Assembly (NCBI GenBank): GCA_003864495.1
Contig: ML133456.1
Coordinates: 1,675,255-1,739,254, forward strand
Length of the DNA: 64,000 bases
Direction: 5' to 3'
From: Nemopilema nomurai
Taxonomy: Eukaryota > Cnidaria > Scyphozoa > Rhizostomeae > Rhizostomatidae
Made by a program: the position numbers and the translations under genes. The notes under the pieces were generated by a model that did no database searches, was not told the DNA's origin, and saw nothing but the letters and a program-made list of their open reading frames with translations. Shown piece by piece: positions 37,001 through 48,000 of this stretch. Position 1 is the stretch's first letter; every line of letters starts with the position of its first letter.

Positions 37001-39042
37001 CAAGCTTTGCCACGGGATTTTCCCTCATAGTAAAAAAGTAGTCAAGGAATCGAAGGCACGTCTTTCACGCGCTGTTCCCTGTGCACGCATGCCGATTCTT
37101 TTCTTTTCGTGCATTTACAACTCAAGCGTTATTTTTCATGCCTTTAAAAGGCGCTTTTTTCACCCGTCAATATACTGGAAGTGAAAAGACTGAGGTCGTG
37201 AATTATGTCACAGCCTTTTGCTCAAAGAATTATACTCATGATGTATTTTTGTTTTCAGTGTATTTGTCAGTTGCGAAAACCCACGCAGATCTGAGAGATT
37301 TTGTATCGATGCCAGCAAACCTGGACAAAGTGAACACCAGTGAGGAGACTGGGGCGGACCAAGCTGGCCCAAGAAAACTCTCGCAGATTGATTCGGGCCA
37401 CGTGAAACTCACCGGGAGTCGCTTGTCACTGCAAAGGACAGCCAGGTCTTCAGAAAGTGACTCAGATTTTCTGTTTTCAGTAGAATATGATGCTGATGAC
37501 GAGAGTGACCATTGTAGTCTCGAAGCAACGGACGGAACTTCGTTTAATTTTCTCCACTCACAAACAATTTCTATTGAACAAGCACTCGATGTTTTGCGGA
37601 CCAGGTTGAAAATTTCTGATCGGATCCAGCTACTCGAAGACTCCGATGAAGAATTTCACGAATCAGAATACGATGTTATTGACTCAGATGATGAAGAAAG
37701 CGATCGAAAGTCTGCTGTTAAGAAAAAGTTAAGTAGGAGCTTGTCAGACGCAAAGCTGAAAAGAAAGTCGTCGAGGTTAAGTTTAAATGAGAGAAAAAAG
37801 CCGCTTAGGAAAGAGAATTTCCAGTCAATGCCAAACATGCAAAATTTGCACCGCAAGCAATTTGTCAAGGGAAAAAAGGTCGCTGGATTGTTCTTGAAGA
37901 CGTTAGAATCCCACCAAGAGACTCCTGAAATTGGAAAGGGGTCAACTGTAGGCGAAGGTTTCTCCACCTCGAGTAGTTTTAATAAATACAGGTCTGATGA
38001 GGCCGATGAAAGTTACGTACCAAATTCCGAGATGGATTGTTATAGCACATGGAATTCGCCACCAAGATTTGTCAACGGTAATGTCGACTCGAGTGAGATC
38101 GAGGCCAGCCTCGAAAAGCAACCCGAACTGAAATCTGCTGCGAGGAGCCTGTTCCAAAGGATCATACGTAAACGCGAGAGGGCGATAAAGAGCGAAGATG
38201 CCCCATTAATAAGTGGACGATTTCGCGTAAGCGTCATTCGAGAGGAGGAGAGTTCTAGAAGGGGGTCAGCGTCCTCTAACGAAATGACGTTGCGGCGCAG
38301 TCCAGTAAGGGAATGTGCGAATAGACTATCGCATCTTGTTGATGGACCCCCTGTACAATGCACGGAGCAAGTAAGCGTGTCACAGAACAACCTTGATCAT
38401 ACAAATAAAACCTTTGTTGGGGATTCAGGATTTCTAACGGTTCCAAGCGTAATTGATGTTCTCTCCACGCCGTTAATTTCATCTGATTTTAGCGATTCCG
38501 ATAAGTCGTCAACGGGAAATAAGGAAGATCAAGTTGAGGAGCAGATTGAGAGCCGACGTGACACGGTCCGTGTGGCTCTTGGGAATGCATGTAAAGAAGT
38601 ACCCTCGTTGGCCTTTTTAGTGAGCAATTTGCTAAGGACTAGAAAAAGTGGGGATTCTGACAGTCCTGTATGTACTGCTGGCATGACAGAGAAGTCGAAC
38701 ACTGTAGCAACAACACAGAATGGCCACGTAATGCGTCCACTGGAAACGACGCAGTCCATAGGCTCTGAACAGGATGATCCAGAAGTGCCAACTGTTGAAG
38801 ACTGGACGGGGGAGCCGCAGTTCCTCAAGTGCGACAGTTTGTTCACGAAAGACCTAGCACCGGCCCAGAATCATTTCGGTGTTCTAGGCTTGAACGGGAA
38901 CTTCTATTCCGATCGTCAAATGCAGGCCTTCACTTTTGCCAACCCGATGGCTCCTACACAAGCGATATTGAGTACATATGACGTCATTCCCGATGTCATC
39001 ACGAATTCTTTGGAGGACTTCGCAGTTTTGGGGGGAAAGTAG
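28071..39042 (+). CDS. Sorting nexin of the SNX10/SNX11 type, paralogue 1, with a very long C-terminal tail
   Basis: Six exons: 28071-28163, 31067-31153, 33231-33334, 35636-35731, 36455-36714 and 37259-39042 (TAG). Intron phases are 0, 0, 2, 2, 1; all have GT-AG borders; the join is 2424 bases, 807 residues. The PX domain spans about residues 32-150. It shows the phosphoinositide-binding pattern RRRYSEF (74-80), PPELPPKRLFGRF (97-109) and a third basic cluster KRRQQGLQKF (115-124). The next helix (VVDDNQYLSDVAVHLFLQSS) matches the PX extension typical of SNX10 and SNX11, which act on endosomes and lysosomes and, for SNX10, in V-ATPase-dependent acidification. Vertebrate homologues are 200-270 aa; here residues 214-807 form one large exon with a low-complexity tail rich in Ser, Asp/Glu and Lys/Arg (for example EESDRKSAVKKKLSRSLSD). 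The N-terminus is uncertain (see 22118). Confidence 0.85.
33594..33760 (+). repeat. 17-bp minisatellite, about ten copies, in an SNX intron
   Basis: Units of TTCGTCCTTGTGACATC repeat every 17 bases with few differences (C or T near the end, one GGC, one gcc variant), so the array is young. It lies in intron 3 of paralogue 1. The minus-strand frame through it is open (MSQGRRCHKDED-type repeats) because the unit has no stop in any phase on that strand; this is not evidence of a gene. Confidence 0.9.
37259..39042 (+). CDS. Last exon of SNX paralogue 1: disordered tail
   Basis: A single 1784-base exon. It begins after a strong acceptor (tttttgttttcag) with two bases completing a split Met codon. 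It codes for about 594 residues with no recognised domain. Blocks: an acidic Ser patch near 37450-37530 (SESDSDFLFSVEYDADDESD), a strongly acidic patch near 37636-37710 (EDSDEEFHESEYDVIDSDD), then a basic stretch (KKKLSRSLSDAKLKRKSS), several RxxS sites, and a final part with conserved-looking NSLEDFAVLGGK before TAG. GEGFSTSSS (about 37951) echoes GEGFQSYVMS in paralogue 2, suggesting the tails share an origin. The tail is likely unstructured and a phosphorylation target; this is inferred from composition only. Confidence 0.8.
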
Positions 39043-39256
39043 AGCGAGAATAAGAAATAACAGAATTTTGATTTTACGTCATCTCAATCGTTGTTTGAAC
39101 TTAAGCGAATAATACTAGTTGTGATTTCGTAGAGAAATATATAGATTTTTTCTTGAATCATGCCAAGCTTGTGCCCACGTCGAAATTTAATATCAATAAG
39201 GCTTTGTATCTTTATTAATATGCCTAAGAATTTTTAGTCGCTGTAACAGTTCTTTA

Positions 39257-39322
39257 AAGTGATTGGAAGTGATTCGAAGTGATGCGAACTGATTCGAAGT
39301 GATGCGAAGTGATTCGAAGTAA
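39257..39322 (+). repeat. 10-bp tandem repeat after SNX paralogue 1
   Basis: Six to seven copies of AAGTGATTCG with G, T or C variants, 215 bases after the stop codon, probably in the 3' untranslated region or just beyond it. Confidence 0.85.
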
Positions 39323-39885
39323 TCATTGGTTATTACTACTACAAAAAAGAAGCTATTTGCTGATAAAGTTGTTGCTGCGATCTGATTATGAGTTATAAAA
39401 ATACCCCGAAGTTGTAAAGACTAGAAGGACTAGCTCATCACATTCTTGCTTCAAACACGCCGTTTTGTTCATAGGTTTTGACAATGTTGATAATGGCCAA
39501 AGAGGCTCTTTTGAAGTTTCGCTGGCCATGCCGAAATATTTAGAATAATGACATTCGCACAATGTTAGGTAATATGTTTTTTAAAAGTCTTTAAGATTTT
39601 AATCATTTCCTTAAAGGAATTTGCCCTTCCCCTTTTCAAACAGACTTTATTCTACGGTCAATTTTGGGCCTTGTTCAAGTCATAACGTGTGAATCATTAT
39701 TGTATCTCTTACACACTGTAAATAGTCTCAATATTTGAAAACTGCATGTATTTTCATATATTTAGATAATACTTGATATTCGTGATGTTTAACTATTTTA
39801 TGATTTAGTGATTTAGTGATCTACTTTATTGGGATTTAGTGACTTTGACAAGGAAAAATCTTTAATAATCACCTTCCCTTTTACC

Positions 39886-39950
39886 TTAAAGGCTCAGGCA
39901 TTTTGTCAAAGGCTATTTTGTCAAAGGCTATTTTGACGAAGGCTATTTTG
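39886..39950 (+). repeat. 15-bp tandem repeat
   Basis: Three near-identical units TCAAAGGCTATTTTG (39906, 39921, 39936), the third starting ACG, preceded by a weaker copy. Non-coding. Confidence 0.8.
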
Positions 39951-40535
39951 AAATTGGTAAACATTTGACTTTACCCTGGAGTTAAAAAAACATGCCAACC
40001 TATTAACGAGTGAATTGAATTGAAATGTCTGCATTTGAACCTTGTTTGTCTAAAAATATGATCAAATAAGGAAACCAAGTCATTATATCGAGTTTGCACT
40101 GAATATCATTCATCTATTTTGTTATTATACGACACTCGACGCTCAGAATCCCCCTTATACGACAATCATTTATTAGCACTACATCCTAAGTTAAAACTGT
40201 ACACATTTAACAACATAATTAACTGATTTCAGGTAATTTTTAATTGTAGGAGCATTTTCTGTTTGTATCATTTCTGTAAATATGTTTCGTTGCATTTTCA
40301 CAAGAAACACGTGGGTGCTTCCATCCCAGTAAAGCTTATCTCATTGATACGTAAATCTGATCTCACGCGTTGACACAGGAACGCTCTCCTAAAATAACAC
40401 TGAAATTGAAATTGAGTCAGAAGTTTCATATTTCATTCAAAAACGTCATTTTTTTCTTGGTAAGATACTAGCATATGTTTTGTGTCTCAGTCGTGAATAT
40501 CTGTTGATTACGGTAGCAGTTACTCGTCCATTCAG

Positions 40536-40665
40536 GTTCAGAACGCGGGGCACGTTCCCTGATGGCTGGTCCACCGAGCCGGATGGACAGGGCAAACTGC
40601 GACAATATCAAAACTTATACCAAACCTTTGCGGGATCGGAAGCCCCACAATATGATTTAGATTGA
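40536..40665 (+). CDS. Candidate terminal exon, unrecognised
   Basis: After an acceptor-like cgtccattcag, a GC-rich open stretch reads FRTRGTFPDGWSTEPDGQGK and continues to a TGA at 40665. It is visibly richer in G and C than the surrounding sequence and has a coding-like composition. An alternative last exon of SNX paralogue 1 would need phase 1, but this frame needs phase 2, so it does not fit the known donor at 36715. It may be a relic of another gene. Confidence 0.25.
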
Positions 40666-42008
40666 GTCATATTGATAATCACTTAACGGTTTAGATATAA
40701 TTATTTATAATTTCCACTCATCGCATTTAGCTTTGTTTACGTAGCCATATATGCTGTTATTTTCGATATTATATAAATTCGAAGATTATGAATAAGTTGT
40801 TTTTATGTTTTTCTGGCCTTGCGTGAAGTAATCCAAGACACGAACGGAGGCAGCATGCCACAACATTGCTCTCGAATTTGAGCAGCTTGTATTGGCTTTT
40901 TTTATAAGAAAGAAAGTGGCTAAATCTTTAGACTTTATTTTTTGCCATAACAAAGCAAAACATGGATACATTACCTGGACCACAATGCTTTGTGCTGATT
41001 TACAATAAGGCTCCTTGGAAGTTGATCTTGTTTGCTCGAAACACAACATGTGCAATTATTTCCATGTTATTCTCTCTCTCAAATGCACCAAAAGATATGC
41101 AAATGTCAGAAATCTCCTGAAGGTGACTAGATAACTTCTAAAGTACTTACAGTACGCAAGGATTTAATCGTAATTTGGCAACTGACTCAAAGGACTGCAA
41201 CATGTCAATCAAAATGACGTTGTTTAATTGCTTTTCTGGCTTTTATATGGTAGTGGCAATCAGACTTTTTGGCTGCATAGGAACAATTTTTTTAATTTCT
41301 ATAAAAATTTAAAGAGAGCTGATAATTTACTTCCTTTTGGGAACGCTCTTCAATCAATGGCTACTAAGCAACATCAATAGCCGCGTCCCAAAGATTTATA
41401 GACACTGATTCACCATTCACCATGGCAATAGTTCTCAATCCACTTTGGGATTGTTCATATAATCAAAGTTATTCCACACAAAGGGCAAGAACGACAAGAA
41501 AAAACCTCCTTTCTTATAGGCGTTAGATAAGGAATAATACGAATATATTTAAAGACTTCCCACTCAGCACTCCTTTAAAACTATTTTCCTTGAGCTAAGT
41601 CAGACATCTCAAGTAATGGCAAAGGGTTAAAAGCTTTTTATTTGATTACCATCGATTACCATCATAAGCAAGAATTCTACAAACAAATATTGTAGCTTTA
41701 GTCCTTAGGCTTTATATATCTGCACTGATGATTTTGGTTCTTTGTAATGATGATTTTGGTGATATATCATCAACTTTCTCATTTCGTTAAAGGCATTTTC
41801 GGCAAAGTGATTTTCAGCCAAGCCATGTTTCCCCAAAACACTCCTACACCAGCGCAATGCACTCTGGGTATTAATTGTATCTTTCGAAACAAACATGGCC
41901 ATGAGTGAAGTAAAAAATTTTTGGAGTTGGTATAAAGCGGTATAAAGTTGTATAATGCTCTAAGCTGAAATGTAGGGATTAAAGAAGACACATTTTTTAC
42001 AAGCAGCC

Positions 42009-45000
42009 ATGTATCGTTCCGAATATCGAACAGATTATGACAGCCTCGAAGGCTTCGACAGAGTAAACAACAAGGTGGGTTAAAATGGGCCTAATTTGTT
42101 TTGAGCAACACTGTCGCACCTTGTTGCAAGAGAAATCAGTGCCGTTCTTATTTACTCCAAGCTGTTTCCACACTTTGTACTGGAAATTATTTAATGATAG
42201 TAATTCGCTTTTATGATACTTTGATAGGCGCAGAAAATCTTTCGTTTTTGGAAGGTCTATCTTTTCTTTGGTGGCTCGTTTTCCTCCACACACACCCACA
42301 TCTCAAATGACCAAGATAAGAAACATCGTAAAGCAGATAAAAAGGTGCTTGAAAAACATGTGTATGTATATATGTCGACATGTATTATATTAATGTTTAT
42401 TTATATGGACATAGAAAGCCTACCAATTAAGATTGTTTCTGTTTAAGAAACAGCAAACTAATGCTTGAGAAGATATATTTTTGACAAGGAAATCATGATC
42501 AGCCAGTATGAATTCAGAGGATGATCCACAGAAGTAGAAGAGTGGCTTAGGAAGGGAAAGCAATTATCACTAGAAGAAATTTTAAGAGAAAAAACATAAA
42601 TGGTCAGCATAAAAAAACAGATGGTTTATGTTTATTTGGAACTTATACGGTACTATAACTTGCAAACAATGTATGTTTTTTCTGCTTAACTTGGAGATTT
42701 ATATTATTAAACAATGAAAGAATTGATTACTCAAATGTATGCCCCTCATAGTGGTTAAAGGAACACAATCACTTGGTCGAAAGCAGGGGTGGCCAACCTA
42801 GGGCTCGTGAGCTGCATGTAGCTCATGGCTTGGTATTTTGCAGCTCTTAAAGGCCGGCTACAACTGCCCTCTCCATAATTCTTTGAGCACATTGCTTCAA
42901 CTTTTTTCAGAGGCTTAGAAACAAATGGCTTAGAATGTTGCCAAAACCAGAAAGCCATGCAATGAAAATCCATTTTACATTATAATGATAAAATGATTCA
43001 AATTAAAGCTAATGTATATGATCATTTATAGAAGACAGATTATTGTTTTGCAAGTGTGCTTGTGTTTGGGGTGGCTCTTTGCAGCAACACATGAAAAAAT
43101 GTGGCTGTTGGACTCTCACAGACTGGTCACCCCTGGTCTGCAGTTTGAATCATATTTACTAGTTTTAGCTGAACTGTAAAAGGAGCAAAGCCATTCAGGT
43201 ACCCCTAAAAAGTCTGCACATTAAGTATTTTCTTTTGTTTTTCATGGCTACAAATCTTACTATAACTAGTAATGTGGCCACCATAAGGTGTATATTATTA
43301 AGTACATTGAATTCAGAGCTTCAATTTACCGTACAATTATATAATTATGTTAAGAACTTTTTGTTTCTTGTTTGACCCTTTTTTGATCTGCAGAATAAGT
43401 AGAGTTCCACTAAAGATTCTCATTGGAGATTTTTTTAATGAGACATCAAGCCCAAAGTATCTGACTCGTGATTCTATTTTACTAAGAGTATAGTACCTAC
43501 CACAGATGCAAACAACACGCCTACAAACTTTGAGTAGCTATTGCAAATCAAATCTAAAGCAATCAGTTTCATGTAATTTGGTAAATTATCATTTGTAGTC
43601 TTTGTTGGTTAAAAAGAACTAGCAATAGTTTATGTTTATGTATAGATATCATGTGCTTTCAGTTACTTTGCAAAAAGAATATGAACAGATATGTGCTAAA
43701 TCACCCTTCTCCTTTGTGTCAGTAGGGCGAATTTTCAATACATTAAGATTGTTTGCAATTACTTTGGAAAAAAGCCTGAAGCAGCCAAGCCTGTTTTATT
43801 AAAAGGTTGTTCACCATAAGAAGGAAGCACATTTAAAGTAGGGAAATGTAATACTTTAACAACCAAAACTGAGAGAGAAGATGTTGTGAATTTTTATTAC
43901 TCATTGGGGTTTGTTTGCAGTGATTTTTGCTTGTAGCAAATTTGATTTCAGTGTTTTTCTTCATATTCTTTTATGCTCTGCCATGCTCATTTGTCAGTGT
44001 GCTCTTAGACTCAGAACATCAACTGATGTTCCTTCTTAATGGGGGCTCTCTTTTGTTTGAGTAATGTTCGAATATAGATCCCAATATCTCCCATTTCTTC
44101 CCAATATTTGCTTAAGTGAAGTGTACACAAGGGATATTTGTGGTTGTAGGTAGCCAATGAAATTTTCTATAAGATATGTTGTGCCAATAATTGCAAAGAA
44201 CTGAACAATATTGATGTATTTAGTATTTCATGGCAAATATTTAATGCAGTTATTATGTGCATTTCTGTTTGATATTATACAGTCACAGCCACAACATTGA
44301 TTGACTTATAAGTCAAATTTTACACATTCATTTAACAGATATACATTGCTAAGTGAAAAGGTCAAAAAGATTGCTGATCTTCCTTTCTTTCCCTTCTCAG
44401 CCTAAAACAAAAGTATTTTGATTTTGTCAAACTTTTTCTACTTTTGCTGCATATTTATTTGGGGAGACGCCTCTTTTTCCATAGACTGACTTCCATGCAA
44501 AAATGCCTGGAATATCCATTCCATTGCTGTGTTTCTAAAAAAGCATGACTTTTGCAACTAGCAAAAGTTAAATCAGAGCATATCTTGTATGCACTGAAAG
44601 TACAAAAAGAAGAGCCTTTTATTATTCCAACATGTTATGGCAAATTTGATTGTATTTGTAGAAAGGCCAGTAATCAAAACTAGAAAACCTTAGCTAGGGG
44701 GACTTTTTGGGAGGAAAGTCTTCATGGAATTGAACAACCTTGACATTTTAAGGCCTTTAATGAACTGCTTTTTGAGAGAAGCTTCTCTACTTTAACTGTT
44801 ACCGTTGATATTTTATGCTGTAATTATGCATGACCAGCAGGACAAGTGTATACATAAAAGTATATTGTTTTGAATGACCTGAAGAAGGTGTGGTGGAAAT
44901 CCTTTCAGTTGACATTTTTAATTTTTTGCTTTTTGCTTATATTTTATCATCAAAAACTTTTTTCTAGTACCTGGATATTGACATTATCAACCCTAGAACA

Positions 45001-48000
45001 CACATAAAAAGGGGAAAGGCTGTTTACACTGATTATGAAATATATGTCAAGGTTAGTTTTTGTTTATTTCACTCTACTTTGCTTTATTGCATTACCCCAT
45101 TCTTCACAGCAACCTCTAGGTTATAATAAAAGCACAAATATTTTGCCTTTTATCCAAAAGCATCATAGGTATGAATAATTAGAAACACTACTGGTTGAGA
45201 ACATAACTGTGAATAGAAGATTTAAGAAGTTTCATAAAGGAATCCTTTCCGTAAATGTACTATTAAAATAAATGAATCTTCAAACAAGGTTTGAAAATTT
45301 AAATTATGTTTCAAGCTCAAACCAAATAGAGGAGACTTTTCTAGGGAAAGGGGGAGCATTTTTGCAGTCATGATCACAGGCAGTTGCTAATCAGTTGCAG
45401 TCCCTATTTCCACTAGCACTTAATCACTTGCAGAACTAGTGCAATGAAAAGCTGTCCAATCATGCATAGCTCTTGCTAACAGCATCAAGCACTTTTTGAC
45501 TGATAGTAAACAATAACCTTGAAAGCTTCTTTTTTATATTCATATTTTCTTCTCTGATGTGCATGTTTATATAGTCTACTAGTGACTGTTGTGACTGATT
45601 AAAGCTGAAGGTGTTGGTATCTGTAAGCTGCTAATTATACTTTTAATGCAAGTATTTTGAATCAAAGAAGGTGACACTCGAAACATTGGTAGTATTACAC
45701 TACAATTCTTTCTATTTTCATCTTTGAAACTTTGTCTACATTTGGTTTTCATGAGTTTGAAAACCAAGTGTAATGCAAGCCATCTCAATCCTAGACAAAC
45801 CACCCAGAATTTGCACTGAAAGAATCACGTGTTAGAAGAAGGTACTCAGAATTTGTGTGGTTAAAGCAGAGACTGGGACTGAATGATGTCATGATGGTGT
45901 AAGTTTCCTGCTTCTATTTTTCTGCAAGTTTCTAATGTTGCTAAAGAATGCTAAGTTTGCTCCATGCAAAGAGTCTTTTTAATGAAGCCATTAAGATTTT
46001 TGACTTATGTATTTTGTTTTGTAACAGAACTGCTCCCAGTCTTCCTGGAAAAAGGTACATTGGTCGATTCAAAGATTCTTTTCTTGAAGAAAGACGACTG
46101 GGTTTACAGAATTTTATGAACAAGTAAGTCAGGTTATTTACAGCAAGCATCTTTTTAGAAGCTCAGAAATTCATTGGTGTTTTAGAACCGTTTCAATCTA
46201 AGTAAAATTCAGAATTCAAAGAGTGTTTTGTAAGAGGTGACCTCAAATAATTTGTGGCTGATTTCTCTCTAAGAGCTCATGTGTTTTCGTTATCTTTTGT
46301 TTACATGTAGAATATTTGGTCATTCTAATTATTTTACTCTATCTCTTATGCTCTCTTTATTTTTTTAATTTCATTTTCAAATATCCACTAAAGCATAAAA
46401 GGTGCCATTTTGTCTAAATTATCTTTTGACATAAAAGTTGGTAGCTAGTCCTCGATGTTTTTCAAAGTCTTTGGAACCTTTGGAAGAGGAAAAAATATAC
46501 CGAAAAATTGTCTGTGCTGCAGTTTTGAAAACAAGGTTACCTAAGTTTTCTTTGCCAAGCCCGATCACCGGTTGAAGTGTTATCTTATCATTGACCTAAT
46601 GTTATCAATCAGTTAGCCAATCTGGGGAGTTAGTCATTCAAACGCAAAATTTTCCCACATTATCAGGCACCTATTTTCGTCACAGATCCACAATTACTGG
46701 TCCAACTTGAAAATTTGCCATGTTTGAAAATAGTTCCGCCTTCTTCTGCTCAATGTTGAAATTTTGCAGCCTAAAGAATCTGCTGTGTCAGCCCTTGAAA
46801 TTAGGGGTTGTTTTTTGGTAACATTTGTCGTAAGAAGTGTTTGCTTGAGACAAGATAATTCTGATTTGATGGAACTTCGCCATTACATTTGCAGGGTTAT
46901 AGAAATAAACGCATTCCTTTCGGAGCCTGCACTGCATTTCTTCCTACAAAGCACGGTATCAATACCAGACATGGAGTATCACTTGCTTCACGCTAACTTG
47001 CTTAGCAACATTCGTGACGTTATCATACATTCAAGCGAGGCTAAGGAAAGAAAGAAGCGAAGAAAGATCTCTATCCAAGCTAAATGTCAGCGATTGCGAA
47101 GGAGCCTAAGTCTCGATAGTTTGCAGCAAGGCCCAAAGACGAATAAAACGCCTCAGAATCAGGAAAGTGGACGAGGAAGAGGCTGGTCTCGTTTTATTGG
47201 AGAGGGATTCCAGTCCTACGTCATGTCAACGCCTGATACTGTTGATTATGGAGGTTTGTCTTGCATTGTTTCGTATAAGGAGAGACTTGACTGCTCTGTG
47301 CCATAAAGTTTTTCACCAAATGATTATTTTTGCATCATGATCAATCTCTTCTTTGTTCTTCGGGATTTTTTGCTTGTAAATGCGTTTTAAATAGTTTTGA
47401 AAGGTGAGCGCAATGAAGGTATCAGAAATTTTTCGCATACAGGGAGCCAAGGATGTTTCCTGAAGGTCTTAGAAAGGGTCTCATTGTGTATCTGTATTTA
47501 TTAAGACTACTCTGCTCATTATTGTCGAATTAGCTACTTGTGAAGCAAACGATAAAGGTCAAGGTTCCTTATTTTTGAAGGATTTTGGTGACATTTGGGG
47601 AGAATTTCAATCAGAGTAAACTAAATCCATTTTGAAATGAGCTATACACTTTATGGTCAATTTAAAGACAGAGTCGTATTTGTTAATGAAATATTTGCCT
47701 GGTTTTATGAATGAATTACAATTTTTCAAAGTTTTTGTTTTCAGTTTTTCAAAGTTATTTTGTTTGTTTTTGTTGCTACCAACCAAGAGATCTGCCTTGC
47801 CTAAATGTTATAAGCACTTTTACGTAGAATACTGGAGAATATTCCTCTTAAACTACACCAATACATTTCCGCCTGGAGACTTGTTTTGATCTTTTCGTTC
47901 ATAATTTTACTAAATTGATTGCAAGTCAGTGTTTATATTATGTGTGTAGTAAAGTAAGGTGTACTAGAAAGCAGACATTGAGCAATTCGTTCTATCTTAT

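Noticed and set aside
37081..37258. Upstream extension of the large open frame before the last SNX1 exon
   Set aside because: The frame is open back to 37081 but begins from a non-ATG codon. The strong acceptor at 37258 and the phase-1 donor at 36715 show that 37081-37258 is the end of an intron.
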